IMG/VR virus record: IMGVR_UViG_3300023181_000029
Location: 1-64,000 of that record
From: a virus
DNA: 64,000 bases
Strand: one strand, 5' to 3'
Shown here: positions 23,536 through 33,910 of the stretch, piece after piece
Layout: each line of letters opens with the position of its first letter
How positions within the stretch are numbered: position 1 is the stretch's first letter
Notes under the pieces: generated by a model
The model's input: the letters and a program-made list of their open reading frames with translations, nothing else
Database searches by the model: none
What the model was told of the DNA's origin: nothing
Translations under genes and position numbers: made by a program

Positions 23536-25013
23536 TGGCAAACATAATCAGTCTGGATTTTACTGTCACGTTTGACCTCGATACTAACTCAGCCACAGTA
23601 GGCAAGTTTCTTATCGAGGACATAACGGGTTACGCTGGATTAGGTATAAATACCAACAACGTAATAGGATACTTCGACATAGTGTATCCTGACGGCACAA
23701 TAAGGACTGGTTCTTTTGGCTCGCCTGATATTTTAGGCTCTGCTTCATTGGAGTTTAACACCCTTGATATTCCAACGGATATTAACGGGGATTATCTTCA
23801 AGGGGATTACAGGTTTACATACTACGAGAGAACATCGGGCGGCGTACTGCCCGGTGATTCTCAATTAGCTCAGTCGTTTAAGTTCTGTCCACCAATACCT
23901 GTGAATGCTAATATATCTGTTACTACGGATTGTATACTGCATAAGATGTCTGTAGTGGATTTAACTATGTACCCGGCAACATCCGTTCAAAGTAAACTAA
24001 TAACGCTTACACCGCCGTTAAACACGGGTCAAACTACCGCTACTACTACGGGTTCAAATATTGTTTACCAATTCACGCATACAGGCGTGTATACGGTAAC
24101 GATTCAAAACCAAGTAACCGTAGTAAGTGGTAATTTCACTGTTGTAGGATTATGTGTAGCTACCAAGATGGTACAGGTTGACTGCAACGTCAATATGTGT
24201 AAGCTGGTTAACTGCTACAACGATTACATAACGGATGCAGAAGCAGCTATTGCTCAGTACGGCTCGTTAAACAAAATACCTAATAACACTTACTCTAAGT
24301 ACGAATTGATAGTAGGCTGGTATATAGGGTTTATTCAATCCTATAATTGCCAGTTATACGACGAAACTACGGCTTACTACAAGAAGCTAATTAAGGCGCT
24401 GAAATGTAATTGCGGTTGTTCTGGAAATGGCACACCTCAGTTGATTAACCCGTTCGGCCAAATCAATACTGGCCCCCCTGGCCCTCAAGGAGCAACTGGT
24501 GCTACCGGTGCTCAGGGCGCAGCAGGAGCACAAGGACAAGCGGGCGTATCTATTCTTTATAATTCTAACACGGATTCAGGGACAGGGGCTAACACCACTA
24601 ATACGGTGCTCAAAACATATACGCTGCCAGCCGATACTTTGAGTGATAATGGCGATGAGTTGCACATCCGCGCTATATTTAAAGTTGGCCTTAATGCCAG
24701 CGCTAAAACGATGCAGATATTCTTTGGCGACCTGTTATCTTCTGTAGGAAATCTTAGCGTTAATAACAACAATCTTTTCACTTATCGTTTTGAATTTAAT
24801 TGTGTTGTTTCGCGTCGCGGTGCAGCAACTCAAACGATATTTACGCAGACTATCCTTTATGGACTACCGACAAACACGGTACTGAATCAGTATACTGCTA
24901 CTAACGATTTTACCACTGCTTTAGTAATAAGAGCAACAGGACAGAATGGAACAGCTACAGCAAATGACGTTGTGTGCGAGCAATTAATGGTTGAATTACA
25001 CAAAACAGTATAG
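23535..25013 (+). CDS. collagen-like fibre or head-fibre protein
   Basis: A 492-aa protein. Residues 1-300 are strand-rich with several cysteines (KMVQVDCNVNMCKLVNCYND). Residues about 313-337 hold eight Gly-X-Y triplets ([15 protein letters not shown]...), a short collagen-like triple helix. The last ~150 residues form a beta domain (NGDELHIRAIFKVGLNASAK) typical of a trimeric fibre tip. It is probably a trimeric fibre attached to the head or neck. It overlaps the upstream gene by 1 base. Confidence 0.7.
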   Translation: MANIISLDFTVTFDLDTNSATVGKFLIEDITGYAGLGINTNNVIGYFDIVYPDGTIRTGSFGSPDILGSASLEFNTLDIPTDINGDYLQGDYRFTYYERTSGGVLPGDSQLAQSFKFCPPIPVNANISVTTDCILHKMSVVDLTMYPATSVQSKLITLTPPLNTGQTTATTTGSNIVYQFTHTGVYTVTIQNQVTVVSGNFTVVGLCVATKMVQVDCNVNMCKLVNCYNDYITDAEAAIAQYGSLNKIPNNTYSKYELIVGWYIGFIQSYNCQLYDETTAYYKKLIKALKCNCGCSGNGTPQLINPFGQINTGPPGPQGATGATGAQGAAGAQGQAGVSILYNSNTDSGTGANTTNTVLKTYTLPADTLSDNGDELHIRAIFKVGLNASAKTMQIFFGDLLSSVGNLSVNNNNLFTYRFEFNCVVSRRGAATQTIFTQTILYGLPTNTVLNQYTATNDFTTALVIRATGQNGTATANDVVCEQLMVELHKTV

Positions 25014-26165
25014 ATGCCCCAGATACTACCTTATGAGTACATAGAGATAACCGCAGGTGGTGGCACTCTTAATCTTACCAACGATGATTATAAGTCTATA
25101 TACATCGCTTTTGGGGATACTACTTTAACTTCATCATGGACGGTACAATTGAATGGCGAGGAAACGCCTACTGTTGGAACTGTCTTTCAGTTTATATATA
25201 ACGCCACTATAGTTCTTAATGGCAACTCAATAACTTTCTTTGGCAAGGATATAGATAACTTCGCTGATAAAGTTTGTAAGATTACCTGCGTGTATGGGTT
25301 TGACGCTGATTTCGGCGACAATAAATGGAACGTAATAGTTAGCCCTGATTTTGAGGGCGTAGGGTTTATTGAAACAGAGGATATTGCTGATTCGGCGGTC
25401 ACCACTGCGAAGCTAGCAGCTAATGCAGTAACCACAGTTAAAATAACAGACGCAAACGTCACAGTATCAAAACTTGCTACCGATTCTGTTACTACTGTTA
25501 AAATCGTTGACGCAAACGTAACCGCTGCGAAACTAGCAAGTGACGCGGTAACAACAGTTAAGATACTTGATGCGAATGTAACGACAACTAAGATTGCTGA
25601 TTCCAATGTCACTACCGCAAAAATAGCTGACAGTAATATAACTACTGCGAAGATTAATGATTCAGCTGTAACTACAGGCAAGGTGGCTGATTTGGCTATT
25701 ACTGGCGCTAAACTAGCAGATACGACAATTACAGTAGGTAAAATTGCATCGAACGCAGTAACCAATGTAAAGGTATTAGCGGATACATTGCAGCCATCCA
25801 AGTCAACCCAATTGGCGAGAACCGAAGTAATCACAGCCTTTGTAAGTTTCGAAACAGCAGAACAAGGCACTTACAAAGTGTATTGTCCGTATAAAGGCAA
25901 CGTGACAAGCGCTGCATTTAGCGTAACAAAAGCGTTATCCAACACAGATGACGGCTCAATAATATTAAGGAATGACGCAGGAACCGTAATGACTGGCGGA
26001 ACTCTGACAGTTCCATTATCTAGTGCAATAGGAACCAACATAGAGGTATCGCCAAGCGCCAATAACGCAGTTGACCCCGGCGACTATATTCAGATGGTTA
26101 TTTCAAAAACCACAGTAGGCGGCAAAGGAACAATATTCATAGGTATAGAAAGACAAGATAGCTAA
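25014..26165 (+). CDS. fibre protein with 13 decapeptide repeats
   Basis: A 383-aa protein. Residues about 125-254 hold 13 tandem copies of a ten-residue unit of the form A-D-S-N-V-T-T-A-K-I. The alternation of hydrophobic V/I and T/K positions suggests a beta-solenoid or trimeric shaft. The C-terminal ~110 residues form a beta domain (GTYKVYCPYKGNVTSAAFSV) that resembles fibre tips. Its start is directly after the stop of the collagen-like fibre gene, so the two may form one appendage. Low-complexity repeats explain the long open frame on the other strand. Confidence 0.75.
   Translation: MPQILPYEYIEITAGGGTLNLTNDDYKSIYIAFGDTTLTSSWTVQLNGEETPTVGTVFQFIYNATIVLNGNSITFFGKDIDNFADKVCKITCVYGFDADFGDNKWNVIVSPDFEGVGFIETEDIADSAVTTAKLAANAVTTVKITDANVTVSKLATDSVTTVKIVDANVTAAKLASDAVTTVKILDANVTTTKIADSNVTTAKIADSNITTAKINDSAVTTGKVADLAITGAKLADTTITVGKIASNAVTNVKVLADTLQPSKSTQLARTEVITAFVSFETAEQGTYKVYCPYKGNVTSAAFSVTKALSNTDDGSIILRNDAGTVMTGGTLTVPLSSAIGTNIEVSPSANNAVDPGDYIQMVISKTTVGGKGTIFIGIERQDS
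25385..25780 (+). repeat. thirteen degenerate 30-bp coding repeats
   Basis: The DNA under the decapeptide repeats of the fibre gene is repetitive with a 30-bp period, for example ATAGCTGACAGTAATATAAC-like units. Such tracts change length by recombination, so the shaft may vary among relatives. Confidence 0.7.
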
Positions 26166-26171
26166 TGTACT

Positions 26172-26858
26172 ATGATAGATGTAAACAGCGTAAAACTCCA
26201 AATAGATAATCTTTCTAAGAAAGACCAAGCTGGCTATTCTACTAAGGATGAATTTAACCTTGACCTAAACGCTGCGCAGACTTTCTTATTCCAATACTTT
26301 TACAAGCAGTATCAGGATAGCCAAAATGTCGTTGATGCGCTTGAGCCATTTCTTTTAGACGTTCAATTACCGGTTGCTATAGATGGGCGTGTTGATTACC
26401 CAGTAGATTACGCGCATTGGGCAGGCATGTATTTTAGGATGGTTAAAAATAACCCATGTAAAGACCCTACGGTATCATGGTTGCCTATTGACCTAATGAT
26501 GGCAAATGAGTTTGCGTACACGATGTCTAACTCAATTCGTAAGCCTAGCATTGAAAACGAGATACTTCGCTACAGAGCGGTTAATAACGCCATGTTTGTG
26601 TACCCGAATAACCTTAAGAATATTAAGTTGGTGTATTTTAGGAAGCCAATTGACGCGCTATGGAATACTATTACAGTAGTTACACCAACAGAGGACATAG
26701 AAGAATACGACCCTGCGACATCTATTCAATTAGAATGGAACAAAGAGCAGGAGCAGGATTTCGTGGATATAATGCTATTCTTACGAGGCATAGAAATACG
26801 CGAAACAGCATTGATACAGTTTGTTAAGCTAAAACAGAAAGAGGGTATCGTTAATTAA
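26172..26858 (+). CDS. head-tail neck/adaptor protein candidate
   Basis: A 228-aa protein. It begins MIDVNSVKLQIDNLSKKDQA and has LDLNAAQTFLFQYFYKQYQD and later DIMLFLRGIEIRETALIQFV. Proteins of this size with helical ends around a strand-rich middle (LVYFRKPIDALW) occur in the neck genes between capsid and tail stub in Bacteroidota podoviruses. The precise role is unknown. It is the first of three adjacent small structural genes. Confidence 0.55.
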   Translation: MIDVNSVKLQIDNLSKKDQAGYSTKDEFNLDLNAAQTFLFQYFYKQYQDSQNVVDALEPFLLDVQLPVAIDGRVDYPVDYAHWAGMYFRMVKNNPCKDPTVSWLPIDLMMANEFAYTMSNSIRKPSIENEILRYRAVNNAMFVYPNNLKNIKLVYFRKPIDALWNTITVVTPTEDIEEYDPATSIQLEWNKEQEQDFVDIMLFLRGIEIRETALIQFVKLKQKEGIVN

Positions 26859-26860
26859 TT

Positions 26861-27478
26861 ATGGGCTACACTAAGCGCGAACTGGCAGACCAGATACTAT
26901 TAAAGGTCAACGGCGGCAAACCGTCGCAGGATACCCGTGTGCGCCGTGAAGACATCTACAAGTATGTTCCGGCAGCAGTTAATTACGCGATGACTAAGCA
27001 GTACTACATCAATAGTCAAGATGGGTACAAGCAATTACCCGATGATTTCATAGCTACTTATGAATCAGTGCCAGTTCAATTTAATGCCGCGCGTGAACTA
27101 TACTACGTGCAGTTACCAGCGCGAATAATATCATTACCTAGGAATATTGGGTTAGATACTATTAGCCCAATGAAAGGGTTTACTAACTTCGTTGAAACGT
27201 CATTTTCATCACGTCAATTAGATTCATATTCACTAAAACACATGGCTGACCAAGTGTTGTATTGGATAGAGTTTGATAAGGTTTACTTTGAACAGTTGTC
27301 GGATTTGGTTACTGAGTTACTTGTTCGAATGATTGCAAGTGTTGATGACCTAAGCCCTGACGACCAATTACCGATACCGCCGGGTATGGAGGTAGAAGTG
27401 CTGAAAATAGTAGAGGAATTTTTCCTTGAGCAGAGAAAGATACCAGCGGATACATTGGATAACAATAATAACAACTAA
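26861..27478 (+). CDS. head-tail neck/adaptor protein candidate
   Basis: A 205-aa protein. It opens MGYTKRELADQILLKVNGGK, a helical start followed by a middle with YKQLPDDFIATYESVPV, and a C-terminal helical segment (MEVEVLKIVEEFFLEQRKIP) with an Asn tail. The helical start resembles the next gene's and suggests related neck-ring folds. No motif allows a firmer call. Confidence 0.55.
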   Translation: MGYTKRELADQILLKVNGGKPSQDTRVRREDIYKYVPAAVNYAMTKQYYINSQDGYKQLPDDFIATYESVPVQFNAARELYYVQLPARIISLPRNIGLDTISPMKGFTNFVETSFSSRQLDSYSLKHMADQVLYWIEFDKVYFEQLSDLVTELLVRMIASVDDLSPDDQLPIPPGMEVEVLKIVEEFFLEQRKIPADTLDNNNNN

Positions 27479-28227
27479 TGCTGACGCTAGACGAATTGGT
27501 GCGAAATGTATGCGAGGAATCGGGGGATACTAAGTTTAAAATGTATCCTAAGTTTCTCAGGTTAGCGATACGCTGCTATCGTGACTTAGGGCTATTTGTG
27601 ATACCTACCATAAAATCCGTAGAGTTACCAATAAATAACAATAATACTGTAGACCTTCCGGCTGATTTTATATACCTAAATAAGGTAGGTATTTGCTGTG
27701 GTGGGCGCATTGTGACGTTATCGGTAGACGACTCGTTGTGTATCCCAGAAGAATTATGTTCGTGTGCTGATATAAACGAAGAAATTTCACACGTTAACGG
27801 GTGCTGTACTGGCGCAATCAACCCTAGTGGCACCACTGCCTTTTACGGGTGGAATGGTGGCTACGGCGAGCTATATGGACTAGGCGCAGGATACAACTGT
27901 TTAGGGTATTATCGTTTTGATAAAGAGAACCAAAGATTAATACTTAATTCGGGCTATCCAAATCAGCTGAAGCCCACTATAATTGTAGAGTATAAGGCTG
28001 ACGGAACCGCGAATGGGGTAAGATACGTACCAGCGGAGGCGCAGGAAACAATAATTGCTTGGATAAACTATAAACACTTTCTGCAAAGCAACAGGGGTGT
28101 ATCTGAATCGGAGTGGTACAAATACACCATTAACTACGATAAACTCATTAAGCTATACGGCTCAATGAATATGGAGGACTGGCATCATACAGTATTGCAA
28201 ACCATCAAATCCTCACCTAAAAGGTAA
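27478..28227 (+). CDS. tail tubular protein A-like adaptor
   Basis: A 249-aa protein. LTLDELVRNVCEESGDTKFK and KFLRLAIRCYRDLGLF at the start, then VELPINNNNTVDLPADFIYL, match the pattern of the gateway or tubular A type of neck protein in podoviruses (helical bundle, then a 'v.LP.d....P.d' strand pair). A Gly/Cys-rich insert lies near residues 85-130. The C-terminal helix has AQETIIAWINYKHFLQSNRG. It lies directly before the tail-stub gene, as such adaptors do. Confidence 0.6.
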   Translation: MLTLDELVRNVCEESGDTKFKMYPKFLRLAIRCYRDLGLFVIPTIKSVELPINNNNTVDLPADFIYLNKVGICCGGRIVTLSVDDSLCIPEELCSCADINEEISHVNGCCTGAINPSGTTAFYGWNGGYGELYGLGAGYNCLGYYRFDKENQRLILNSGYPNQLKPTIIVEYKADGTANGVRYVPAEAQETIIAWINYKHFLQSNRGVSESEWYKYTINYDKLIKLYGSMNMEDWHHTVLQTIKSSPKR

Positions 28228-31200
28228 TGGCTAAAGAACACCAATCAAGTAAAAATGAGTTCAAGGGTGGACTGGATTACGATAGCGACAAGCTAACTAT
28301 AAGTCCAGACAACTATACTTATGGGCTTAATATCCGCAATGGTGTAGCAGGTAAAGGAAAATTCGGAAGAATAACCAATGTCAAGGGTAATGCTAAGGTT
28401 AATTACTTATTGCCGGGCGGTATAAATAAATGTATCGGCTCGTATGAATACACCCCTACTGACCAAGTATTTTACTTCGTTTACAATTCTAATGCAAATC
28501 ACACGATATTAAGATACGATGGTGCTTCTATAATTGAGGTAATGCGTTTTGATTTTGGCTGGACGGAAGACCAAAAGATAACCCATATTGATTTAGTTGA
28601 TGGCAAGCTATTGTATTGGGTAGACCCCAAACCGCGTAAAATAAACATCGAGAAAGCCATCAATGTCGGCAAGAAGAAAAAGTGGAATTGGTACCTAATA
28701 GGCGACATAGTTAGATTACAAATAACCGACGAACAAGGTACAGTTTCTGATTTGGATTTTAATGTACCGGCGACTACATTAGAATCCATAGTAGATACCT
28801 TAAATTTTATTCCGGTATTTAACCGTGGACTTGCCGCAACTCTATGTAGCGGCAAAGTAGAAATCGAGCAACTGACCGCTGACAACGGGTACAATATAGA
28901 GGGGCAGTTAGAGTCTATTGTTGTTGCCCAGAACTTTTACTCAGAGATATTTGAAGAAACTGTTTATCGCGGCAAGTACCCGTTTCCATGTTTTCCCAAC
29001 GTAGCGTTACGAAGAAACAACGATGTTACCTATAATTATATTGAGCAGCGAATATTCCAATTCAGAACCTCTATAGTTTATGACGATTATGACTACTCTG
29101 TAATGAGTGCCATATCTGATATAACCGTTGATAGCTGCAAAACAGGACACAATTATATTGAGGTCGATTTCACAATAGGTAAACTTAACGACCCGGCTCA
29201 ATTAGAAATAGTGCGCGCAGTCAAATTATATGTTCGCGAAATAGCCGACATGGACACTACCTATGCTAATGCACCGTGGAAACTTGTTAAAGAAATAACC
29301 CAAGGCGAATTATGGGACTATTCAAATCAATTAGGTACAAATACTTTTGACTTCTATAACGATTCCACTTACACCGTTATAGATGAAGCGTACTCCACTA
29401 AACAGTATGATGCACTCGGTATAGAAATTCAATGCTCTGAATTTACCGACAATAGGTTAGTTGACGCTAATTTTACAGAAAACTATGAGCAACCGTGTAA
29501 TAACGATACTATTGACGTAGAGTTTCTCCCGAAAGAAAACCCGAATCGCTTTAATATAGAGGGCGTAATAAGAGTAGCAAGCGCGGCTCAATTTAGGGGG
29601 CCAGTAATATCGAATAGTGGTCGCATAGGGGCTATATACAGGACTGGTGAAAACCTATTTAATGAGGTTGATATTCCGGTTTTTGGCGGCGCTGATTCGC
29701 ATAACATACTTGAATGGACTGGCGCTGGCGCTTATCAATATTTACCAGAGGGCGGATGGCCTATATATGTAGCCGGAACTGACTTGCTTACTATTAGTAA
29801 ACAGAGAAAAATAACCAATCTCTCATACCTGCCTAACGGAGTTATTGACGCTACGGCCGCTGGCTCTCAGGATGAATTAAAGGGGTGGTATAGCGATTAC
29901 GAGGATGGCATTCAGACTGGCAATATGCTTTCTGACTTTAAATTAGAAGGAGTGCCGTCTGGTCGATATGTTATACGGCTTGGTTCTCACAATTGTTCTT
30001 TTGGCGACAAGCTAGGATTTGGGCGGTTATACGACCTCAATAACAATTTAGGGTACCAAAGAACCAGTACACATGTTTACGGCATTTTCGACCCTGATAA
30101 CAATTACAACCAGATAGGCGATACCGAAATGGTAATCCAAATAGCCGACAATGGTGATTACGAGTTAAGCTCTCCGGGGTATGGTGCTATAAGAACAGGC
30201 AATATTCCTTCTGGCGGCTCTGTGTTTATCGGCGACTATATAGTTATGGATTTAACGGAGCCTGCAAATTATTACGATTCAGCGGATGACGATAAGCAAA
30301 ACTATATCACTGGGTACTTGTATGATGGCGGCGGCGTAGGAACCTTACAGGAAGTGGCGGCAGGCACACCAATAGAGCGACAAGTAATTCAGTTGGATGC
30401 CGGAACCAATCAGGCAAGCGAGGGCGTAATACAGCCGCTAAGACGGCTAATAACAGACCATAACGGGTTCTTCTTCTTTGGTACTTTTTATGGCGGTAAG
30501 AAAACGTCTGATTCTAATTTGTTTTCTTATATCCAGTTACGGGCTTATGGGGCGTCACAAATCAATATCAAAACGGCACTTGACGGGCATATCGTTGGTA
30601 ACCTTGACCAATTATTTAATCTAACCGCCGTTCCTGATAATAGTGGCTTTATAGAGGTTCAAGATAAAATTCACACCTCTTCTGTAATATATAACGCAAA
30701 CCAAAGTTTTTATAACCAACAAAGAACCGTTGTCCAAGGGACTATTATTGACAACACGGGTAACGGTGTAGATGGTGTTTCTGTCGTGTTAACCAGAACG
30801 TCGCGCTCACAGGATACAGACATGAATGGCGACTATTCTATAGTGGCTTACTCTCAGGCTTATTCCCCTAATGCCGGCGGGTATTTATTCGGTGAGCCTC
30901 AATTTTCACCTAATAACACTGGCGGTAATTTTCCCGGCCCCGGTATTCCTGTTCCTGCAATAGATGGTATATTTAAAAGGACTTTGGATTACCTGATATT
31001 TAATACAGGCATTGATTGTCCAGTAGTTTATACTAACGGCGATAATTACTTTGTTTACGAGGTTGATATTACATACCCACTTTATAACAATACTACGCCG
31101 TACCCTATTTCCGATATAGTGTTCAACCGCCCTGTTTCTTATTTAAAGAAATATTTAAAGAGTGGCGGAAGCTATTCTTTCGCAGAGTTATGGGTGGACG

Positions 31201-33080
31201 ACATGAATAGGCGTTGTTCAATCAGCACCAAGACTGACTTTGACAAATATATCCCATTTATTACTGAGGACGTAAATAAATACTACCCGAATATACCGTC
31301 GCAGCAGGCAGAAGGGTCGTTTAAATTAACGCTTAACCTTAACGGCTCGCCGCCTGATTGGGCAGTAAAGCTATATATTCTAAGAACCAAGAACGCCAAC
31401 TATAATGCGTATCTGCAATTTCCAGTTACGCAAATAAAGTATGCCTACGGATACGATTCAGATGATGATTCTATATTCGAAACTACTTATCAGAACAGGG
31501 ATGCGAACCTAATATTTATTGATTTACTGGGTGCGCTTAAGAATTACAAAGAGTATAACGCGGGTTCTAATAAGAATTGGGTATTTGAGGAAGGCGACAG
31601 AATTCGATTCATAAGAACCTCTGATGGGCAATTGTTTGACAGGCTTATTGATTTGCCTATACGCCAGCAAGTAGGCGATTACTATGTCATAGAGGCCGTA
31701 GATGACTTGCCGGAGTTAAAGCCGGGCACCCTAATAGAAATATTCAACCCTAAACTAAAGACGGATACCGATTTATTCTTTGAAATACCTATTTGCGTAG
31801 ACATAGTAAATGGTCAATACGCCGTAAATTCAGTTGAATTAATTACTGGCGACACCTACCGCAGAGGACGGAGCGTTACAGTTGATGGCGTTGGTGGTAT
31901 AAGAAGCGCTATAGAAGACGCTGCGCTATCAGATTTTTATGCATCTACTGTGCAGGATATAGGGCGCATCAACTTTGAAGACGATTCATTTGGCAGGTTA
32001 AATAGAACACAAGCATTACGTTACTCGAATCAATACGTATCCGATACTAAGATTAATGGATTATCTTCATTTGAAGGCGCAAACGTTATTCAGTTAGAGT
32101 ATCAATACGGCGCGATAAATTTCTTAACTAACACTTCTGATAATAATTATCGAGAGGTTCTGTTAGCTATTTGCTCAAACAGGGTAGCTAGTATTTATGT
32201 TGGTGAGGTATTGTATTCTGATGTGCAAGGTGACGCCTTTATCGCTACTTCTGATAAAGTACTAGGTACTAATAGGATGATGCTAGGGGAGTATGGCACA
32301 GTAAATCCAGAATCAGTAGTAGTGCTAGATGGCAACGTTTGGTTTTGGGACGGGATAAGAGGCAGATTTATAAAATACTCAGTAAACGGGCTTAATCCTA
32401 TTTCCGATTACTTCATGGCTTCATACGCACAGGAAAAGTTACGTCAATACACAGGGCTTAATTATAAAGTAGACGGCGTATATGATAGGTATTATCGTGA
32501 TGTGATTTGGACATTCTCAGCAACAGAAGAAATACCGGCAGAAACCTTAGCGTTCAACGAGATTAAAAACCTATGGACTTCATTCTTTTCATTTACGCCG
32601 GAAGAATATTCTACTTTGAACGACAAAGTGATTTCATTCCTGAATGGAGAATTATGGGTGCATGATACCAATGAAACGCGCGATAACTTTTACGGTATAC
32701 AATACACTTCACAGGTTAAATTCGTGCATAATCTTAACCCGTACCAATTGAAATTATTCTACTCATTCAGAGAGAATGCGAATAAGAAATGGTACCTACC
32801 TGACATTACCACTATACCAAATAGTTCGTATCCGGTGGGCATGAAGTCGAGGGTTAAAAAGAACAACATAGGGTTGTATGAAGGTGACTTCTGGGCTGAA
32901 TTTTTACGCGATATGAACGACCCTGCATTCTACAATCAGCCACAAGTAAATGCTTTACTAAGAGGCAGGATGTTGCGAGGCGGGATGCTAGAAATACTAT
33001 TGGAGAACGACGACACTACTGATGCTGATTTGAAATACTTTGAGGTCTACAGTTATCCATCAGACCAAACTAATCCGTAA
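28227..33080 (+). CDS. giant tail-stub/stabilisation protein
   Basis: A 1617-aa protein. It begins with FKGGLDYDSDKLTISPDNYT, typical of the large stabilisation proteins of short tails in crAss-like and P22 gp10-like phages, then shows propeller-like repeats (YEYTPTDQVFYFVYNSN; THIDLVDGKLLYWVDPK). Around residue 840 is a carboxypeptidase-regulatory-like domain (VQGTIIDNTGNGVDGVSVVL) such as occurs in surface proteins. The C-terminal third again has propeller-like strands (ESVVVLDGNVWFWDGIRGRF). It probably forms the nozzle that fibres attach to. It overlaps its upstream neighbour by 1 base. Confidence 0.7.
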   Translation: MAKEHQSSKNEFKGGLDYDSDKLTISPDNYTYGLNIRNGVAGKGKFGRITNVKGNAKVNYLLPGGINKCIGSYEYTPTDQVFYFVYNSNANHTILRYDGASIIEVMRFDFGWTEDQKITHIDLVDGKLLYWVDPKPRKINIEKAINVGKKKKWNWYLIGDIVRLQITDEQGTVSDLDFNVPATTLESIVDTLNFIPVFNRGLAATLCSGKVEIEQLTADNGYNIEGQLESIVVAQNFYSEIFEETVYRGKYPFPCFPNVALRRNNDVTYNYIEQRIFQFRTSIVYDDYDYSVMSAISDITVDSCKTGHNYIEVDFTIGKLNDPAQLEIVRAVKLYVREIADMDTTYANAPWKLVKEITQGELWDYSNQLGTNTFDFYNDSTYTVIDEAYSTKQYDALGIEIQCSEFTDNRLVDANFTENYEQPCNNDTIDVEFLPKENPNRFNIEGVIRVASAAQFRGPVISNSGRIGAIYRTGENLFNEVDIPVFGGADSHNILEWTGAGAYQYLPEGGWPIYVAGTDLLTISKQRKITNLSYLPNGVIDATAAGSQDELKGWYSDYEDGIQTGNMLSDFKLEGVPSGRYVIRLGSHNCSFGDKLGFGRLYDLNNNLGYQRTSTHVYGIFDPDNNYNQIGDTEMVIQIADNGDYELSSPGYGAIRTGNIPSGGSVFIGDYIVMDLTEPANYYDSADDDKQNYITGYLYDGGGVGTLQEVAAGTPIERQVIQLDAGTNQASEGVIQPLRRLITDHNGFFFFGTFYGGKKTSDSNLFSYIQLRAYGASQINIKTALDGHIVGNLDQLFNLTAVPDNSGFIEVQDKIHTSSVIYNANQSFYNQQRTVVQGTIIDNTGNGVDGVSVVLTRTSRSQDTDMNGDYSIVAYSQAYSPNAGGYLFGEPQFSPNNTGGNFPGPGIPVPAIDGIFKRTLDYLIFNTGIDCPVVYTNGDNYFVYEVDITYPLYNNTTPYPISDIVFNRPVSYLKKYLKSGGSYSFAELWVDDMNRRCSISTKTDFDKYIPFITEDVNKYYPNIPSQQAEGSFKLTLNLNGSPPDWAVKLYILRTKNANYNAYLQFPVTQIKYAYGYDSDDDSIFETTYQNRDANLIFIDLLGALKNYKEYNAGSNKNWVFEEGDRIRFIRTSDGQLFDRLIDLPIRQQVGDYYVIEAVDDLPELKPGTLIEIFNPKLKTDTDLFFEIPICVDIVNGQYAVNSVELITGDTYRRGRSVTVDGVGGIRSAIEDAALSDFYASTVQDIGRINFEDDSFGRLNRTQALRYSNQYVSDTKINGLSSFEGANVIQLEYQYGAINFLTNTSDNNYREVLLAICSNRVASIYVGEVLYSDVQGDAFIATSDKVLGTNRMMLGEYGTVNPESVVVLDGNVWFWDGIRGRFIKYSVNGLNPISDYFMASYAQEKLRQYTGLNYKVDGVYDRYYRDVIWTFSATEEIPAETLAFNEIKNLWTSFFSFTPEEYSTLNDKVISFLNGELWVHDTNETRDNFYGIQYTSQVKFVHNLNPYQLKLFYSFRENANKKWYLPDITTIPNSSYPVGMKSRVKKNNIGLYEGDFWAEFLRDMNDPAFYNQPQVNALLRGRMLRGGMLEILLENDDTTDADLKYFEVYSYPSDQTNP

Positions 33081-33086
33081 AATAAC

Positions 33087-33094
33087 TATATTTA
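33087..33094 (+). promoter_or_regulatory. possible -7 box TATATTTA
   Basis: The motif ends six bases before the ATG at 33101. No TTTG is found 19-20 bp upstream. It might drive the internal virion genes but is weak evidence alone. Confidence 0.3.
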
Positions 33095-33100
33095 CAGTGT

Positions 33101-33910
33101 ATGATTCCTATCATGGCAATAATGGGCGCTGCTCAAGGCGCAATGCAACTTATACAGGGCGTTAAGCAAGGTAACCAAGCTGATGCTTTAAAAGCAGGCA
33201 ATAAGCGTCCTGTAATGGGTATTCCTAAAGGCATAAAGCAGGCGGAGAACATCTACCAGAATAACGCCTATGGTACAAGATTGCCGGGTCAAGGCTATTT
33301 AGAGAATCAGCTACAGCAATCTACCGCTAACGGAATGAGGGCTATAAGTGAAACAGCACAAGACCCTGCGTCTAAACTGGCGGCAATATCCTCACTATAC
33401 GGCAATCAAATGGCGGCTCAGGATAAAATAGGTTTTGAGGCAGCAAATAACTACTATGGTAATCAACAGAACCTTGCTCAGTTTCTAGGCGGCACAAAGG
33501 CTAATGCTGAAAGAGAGGTGTTTGATTACAACGCGATAAAGCCTTACGAAGAAACAGCAGCAGCAGCAAGCGCATTGGAAGGTGCAAGTCTACAGAATAA
33601 ATACAAGGGAACGTCGGGACTACTGGGTTCTATAGGGGGTGTAGCGGGATTAGGTATTAATAACGCAGTAGATAAAAATGTTTACGGCGCGATGTATAGG
33701 AAGCAAAACCCTAACGCTACTCAGCAAGACATTAATCAGGCATTCATGTCAAGCAAAAGATATGGCACTAACACCCTAAGTTCACAGAGAGCAAGCGGTG
33801 GTGGCGACAGGTCAATATACGATAAGTATTTTGGTAAGAAAGACGACGGATTTAGCTTTGAGGACATGTACAATACAAATTATCAATCCGCAACCCCATA
33901 CATACGCTAA
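33101..33910 (+). CDS. internal virion (ejection) protein candidate
   Basis: A 269-aa protein. It begins with MIPIMAIMGAAQGAMQLIQG, a hydrophobic glycine/alanine-rich helix, then helical Gln/Asn/Ala-rich sequence and a second hydrophobic glycine patch (LLGSIGGVAGLGINNAVDKN). This composition resembles small ejection proteins such as T7 gp14 that leave the head and enter the host membrane. It is followed by two longer internal proteins, which is the usual ejection cassette. Confidence 0.6.
   Translation: MIPIMAIMGAAQGAMQLIQGVKQGNQADALKAGNKRPVMGIPKGIKQAENIYQNNAYGTRLPGQGYLENQLQQSTANGMRAISETAQDPASKLAAISSLYGNQMAAQDKIGFEAANNYYGNQQNLAQFLGGTKANAEREVFDYNAIKPYEETAAAASALEGASLQNKYKGTSGLLGSIGGVAGLGINNAVDKNVYGAMYRKQNPNATQQDINQAFMSSKRYGTNTLSSQRASGGGDRSIYDKYFGKKDDGFSFEDMYNTNYQSATPYIR

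Noticed and set aside
25187-25870. Long minus-strand frame of 227 codons
   Set aside because: It lies opposite the regular decapeptide repeats of the fibre gene and is a by-product of that repetitive coding sequence.
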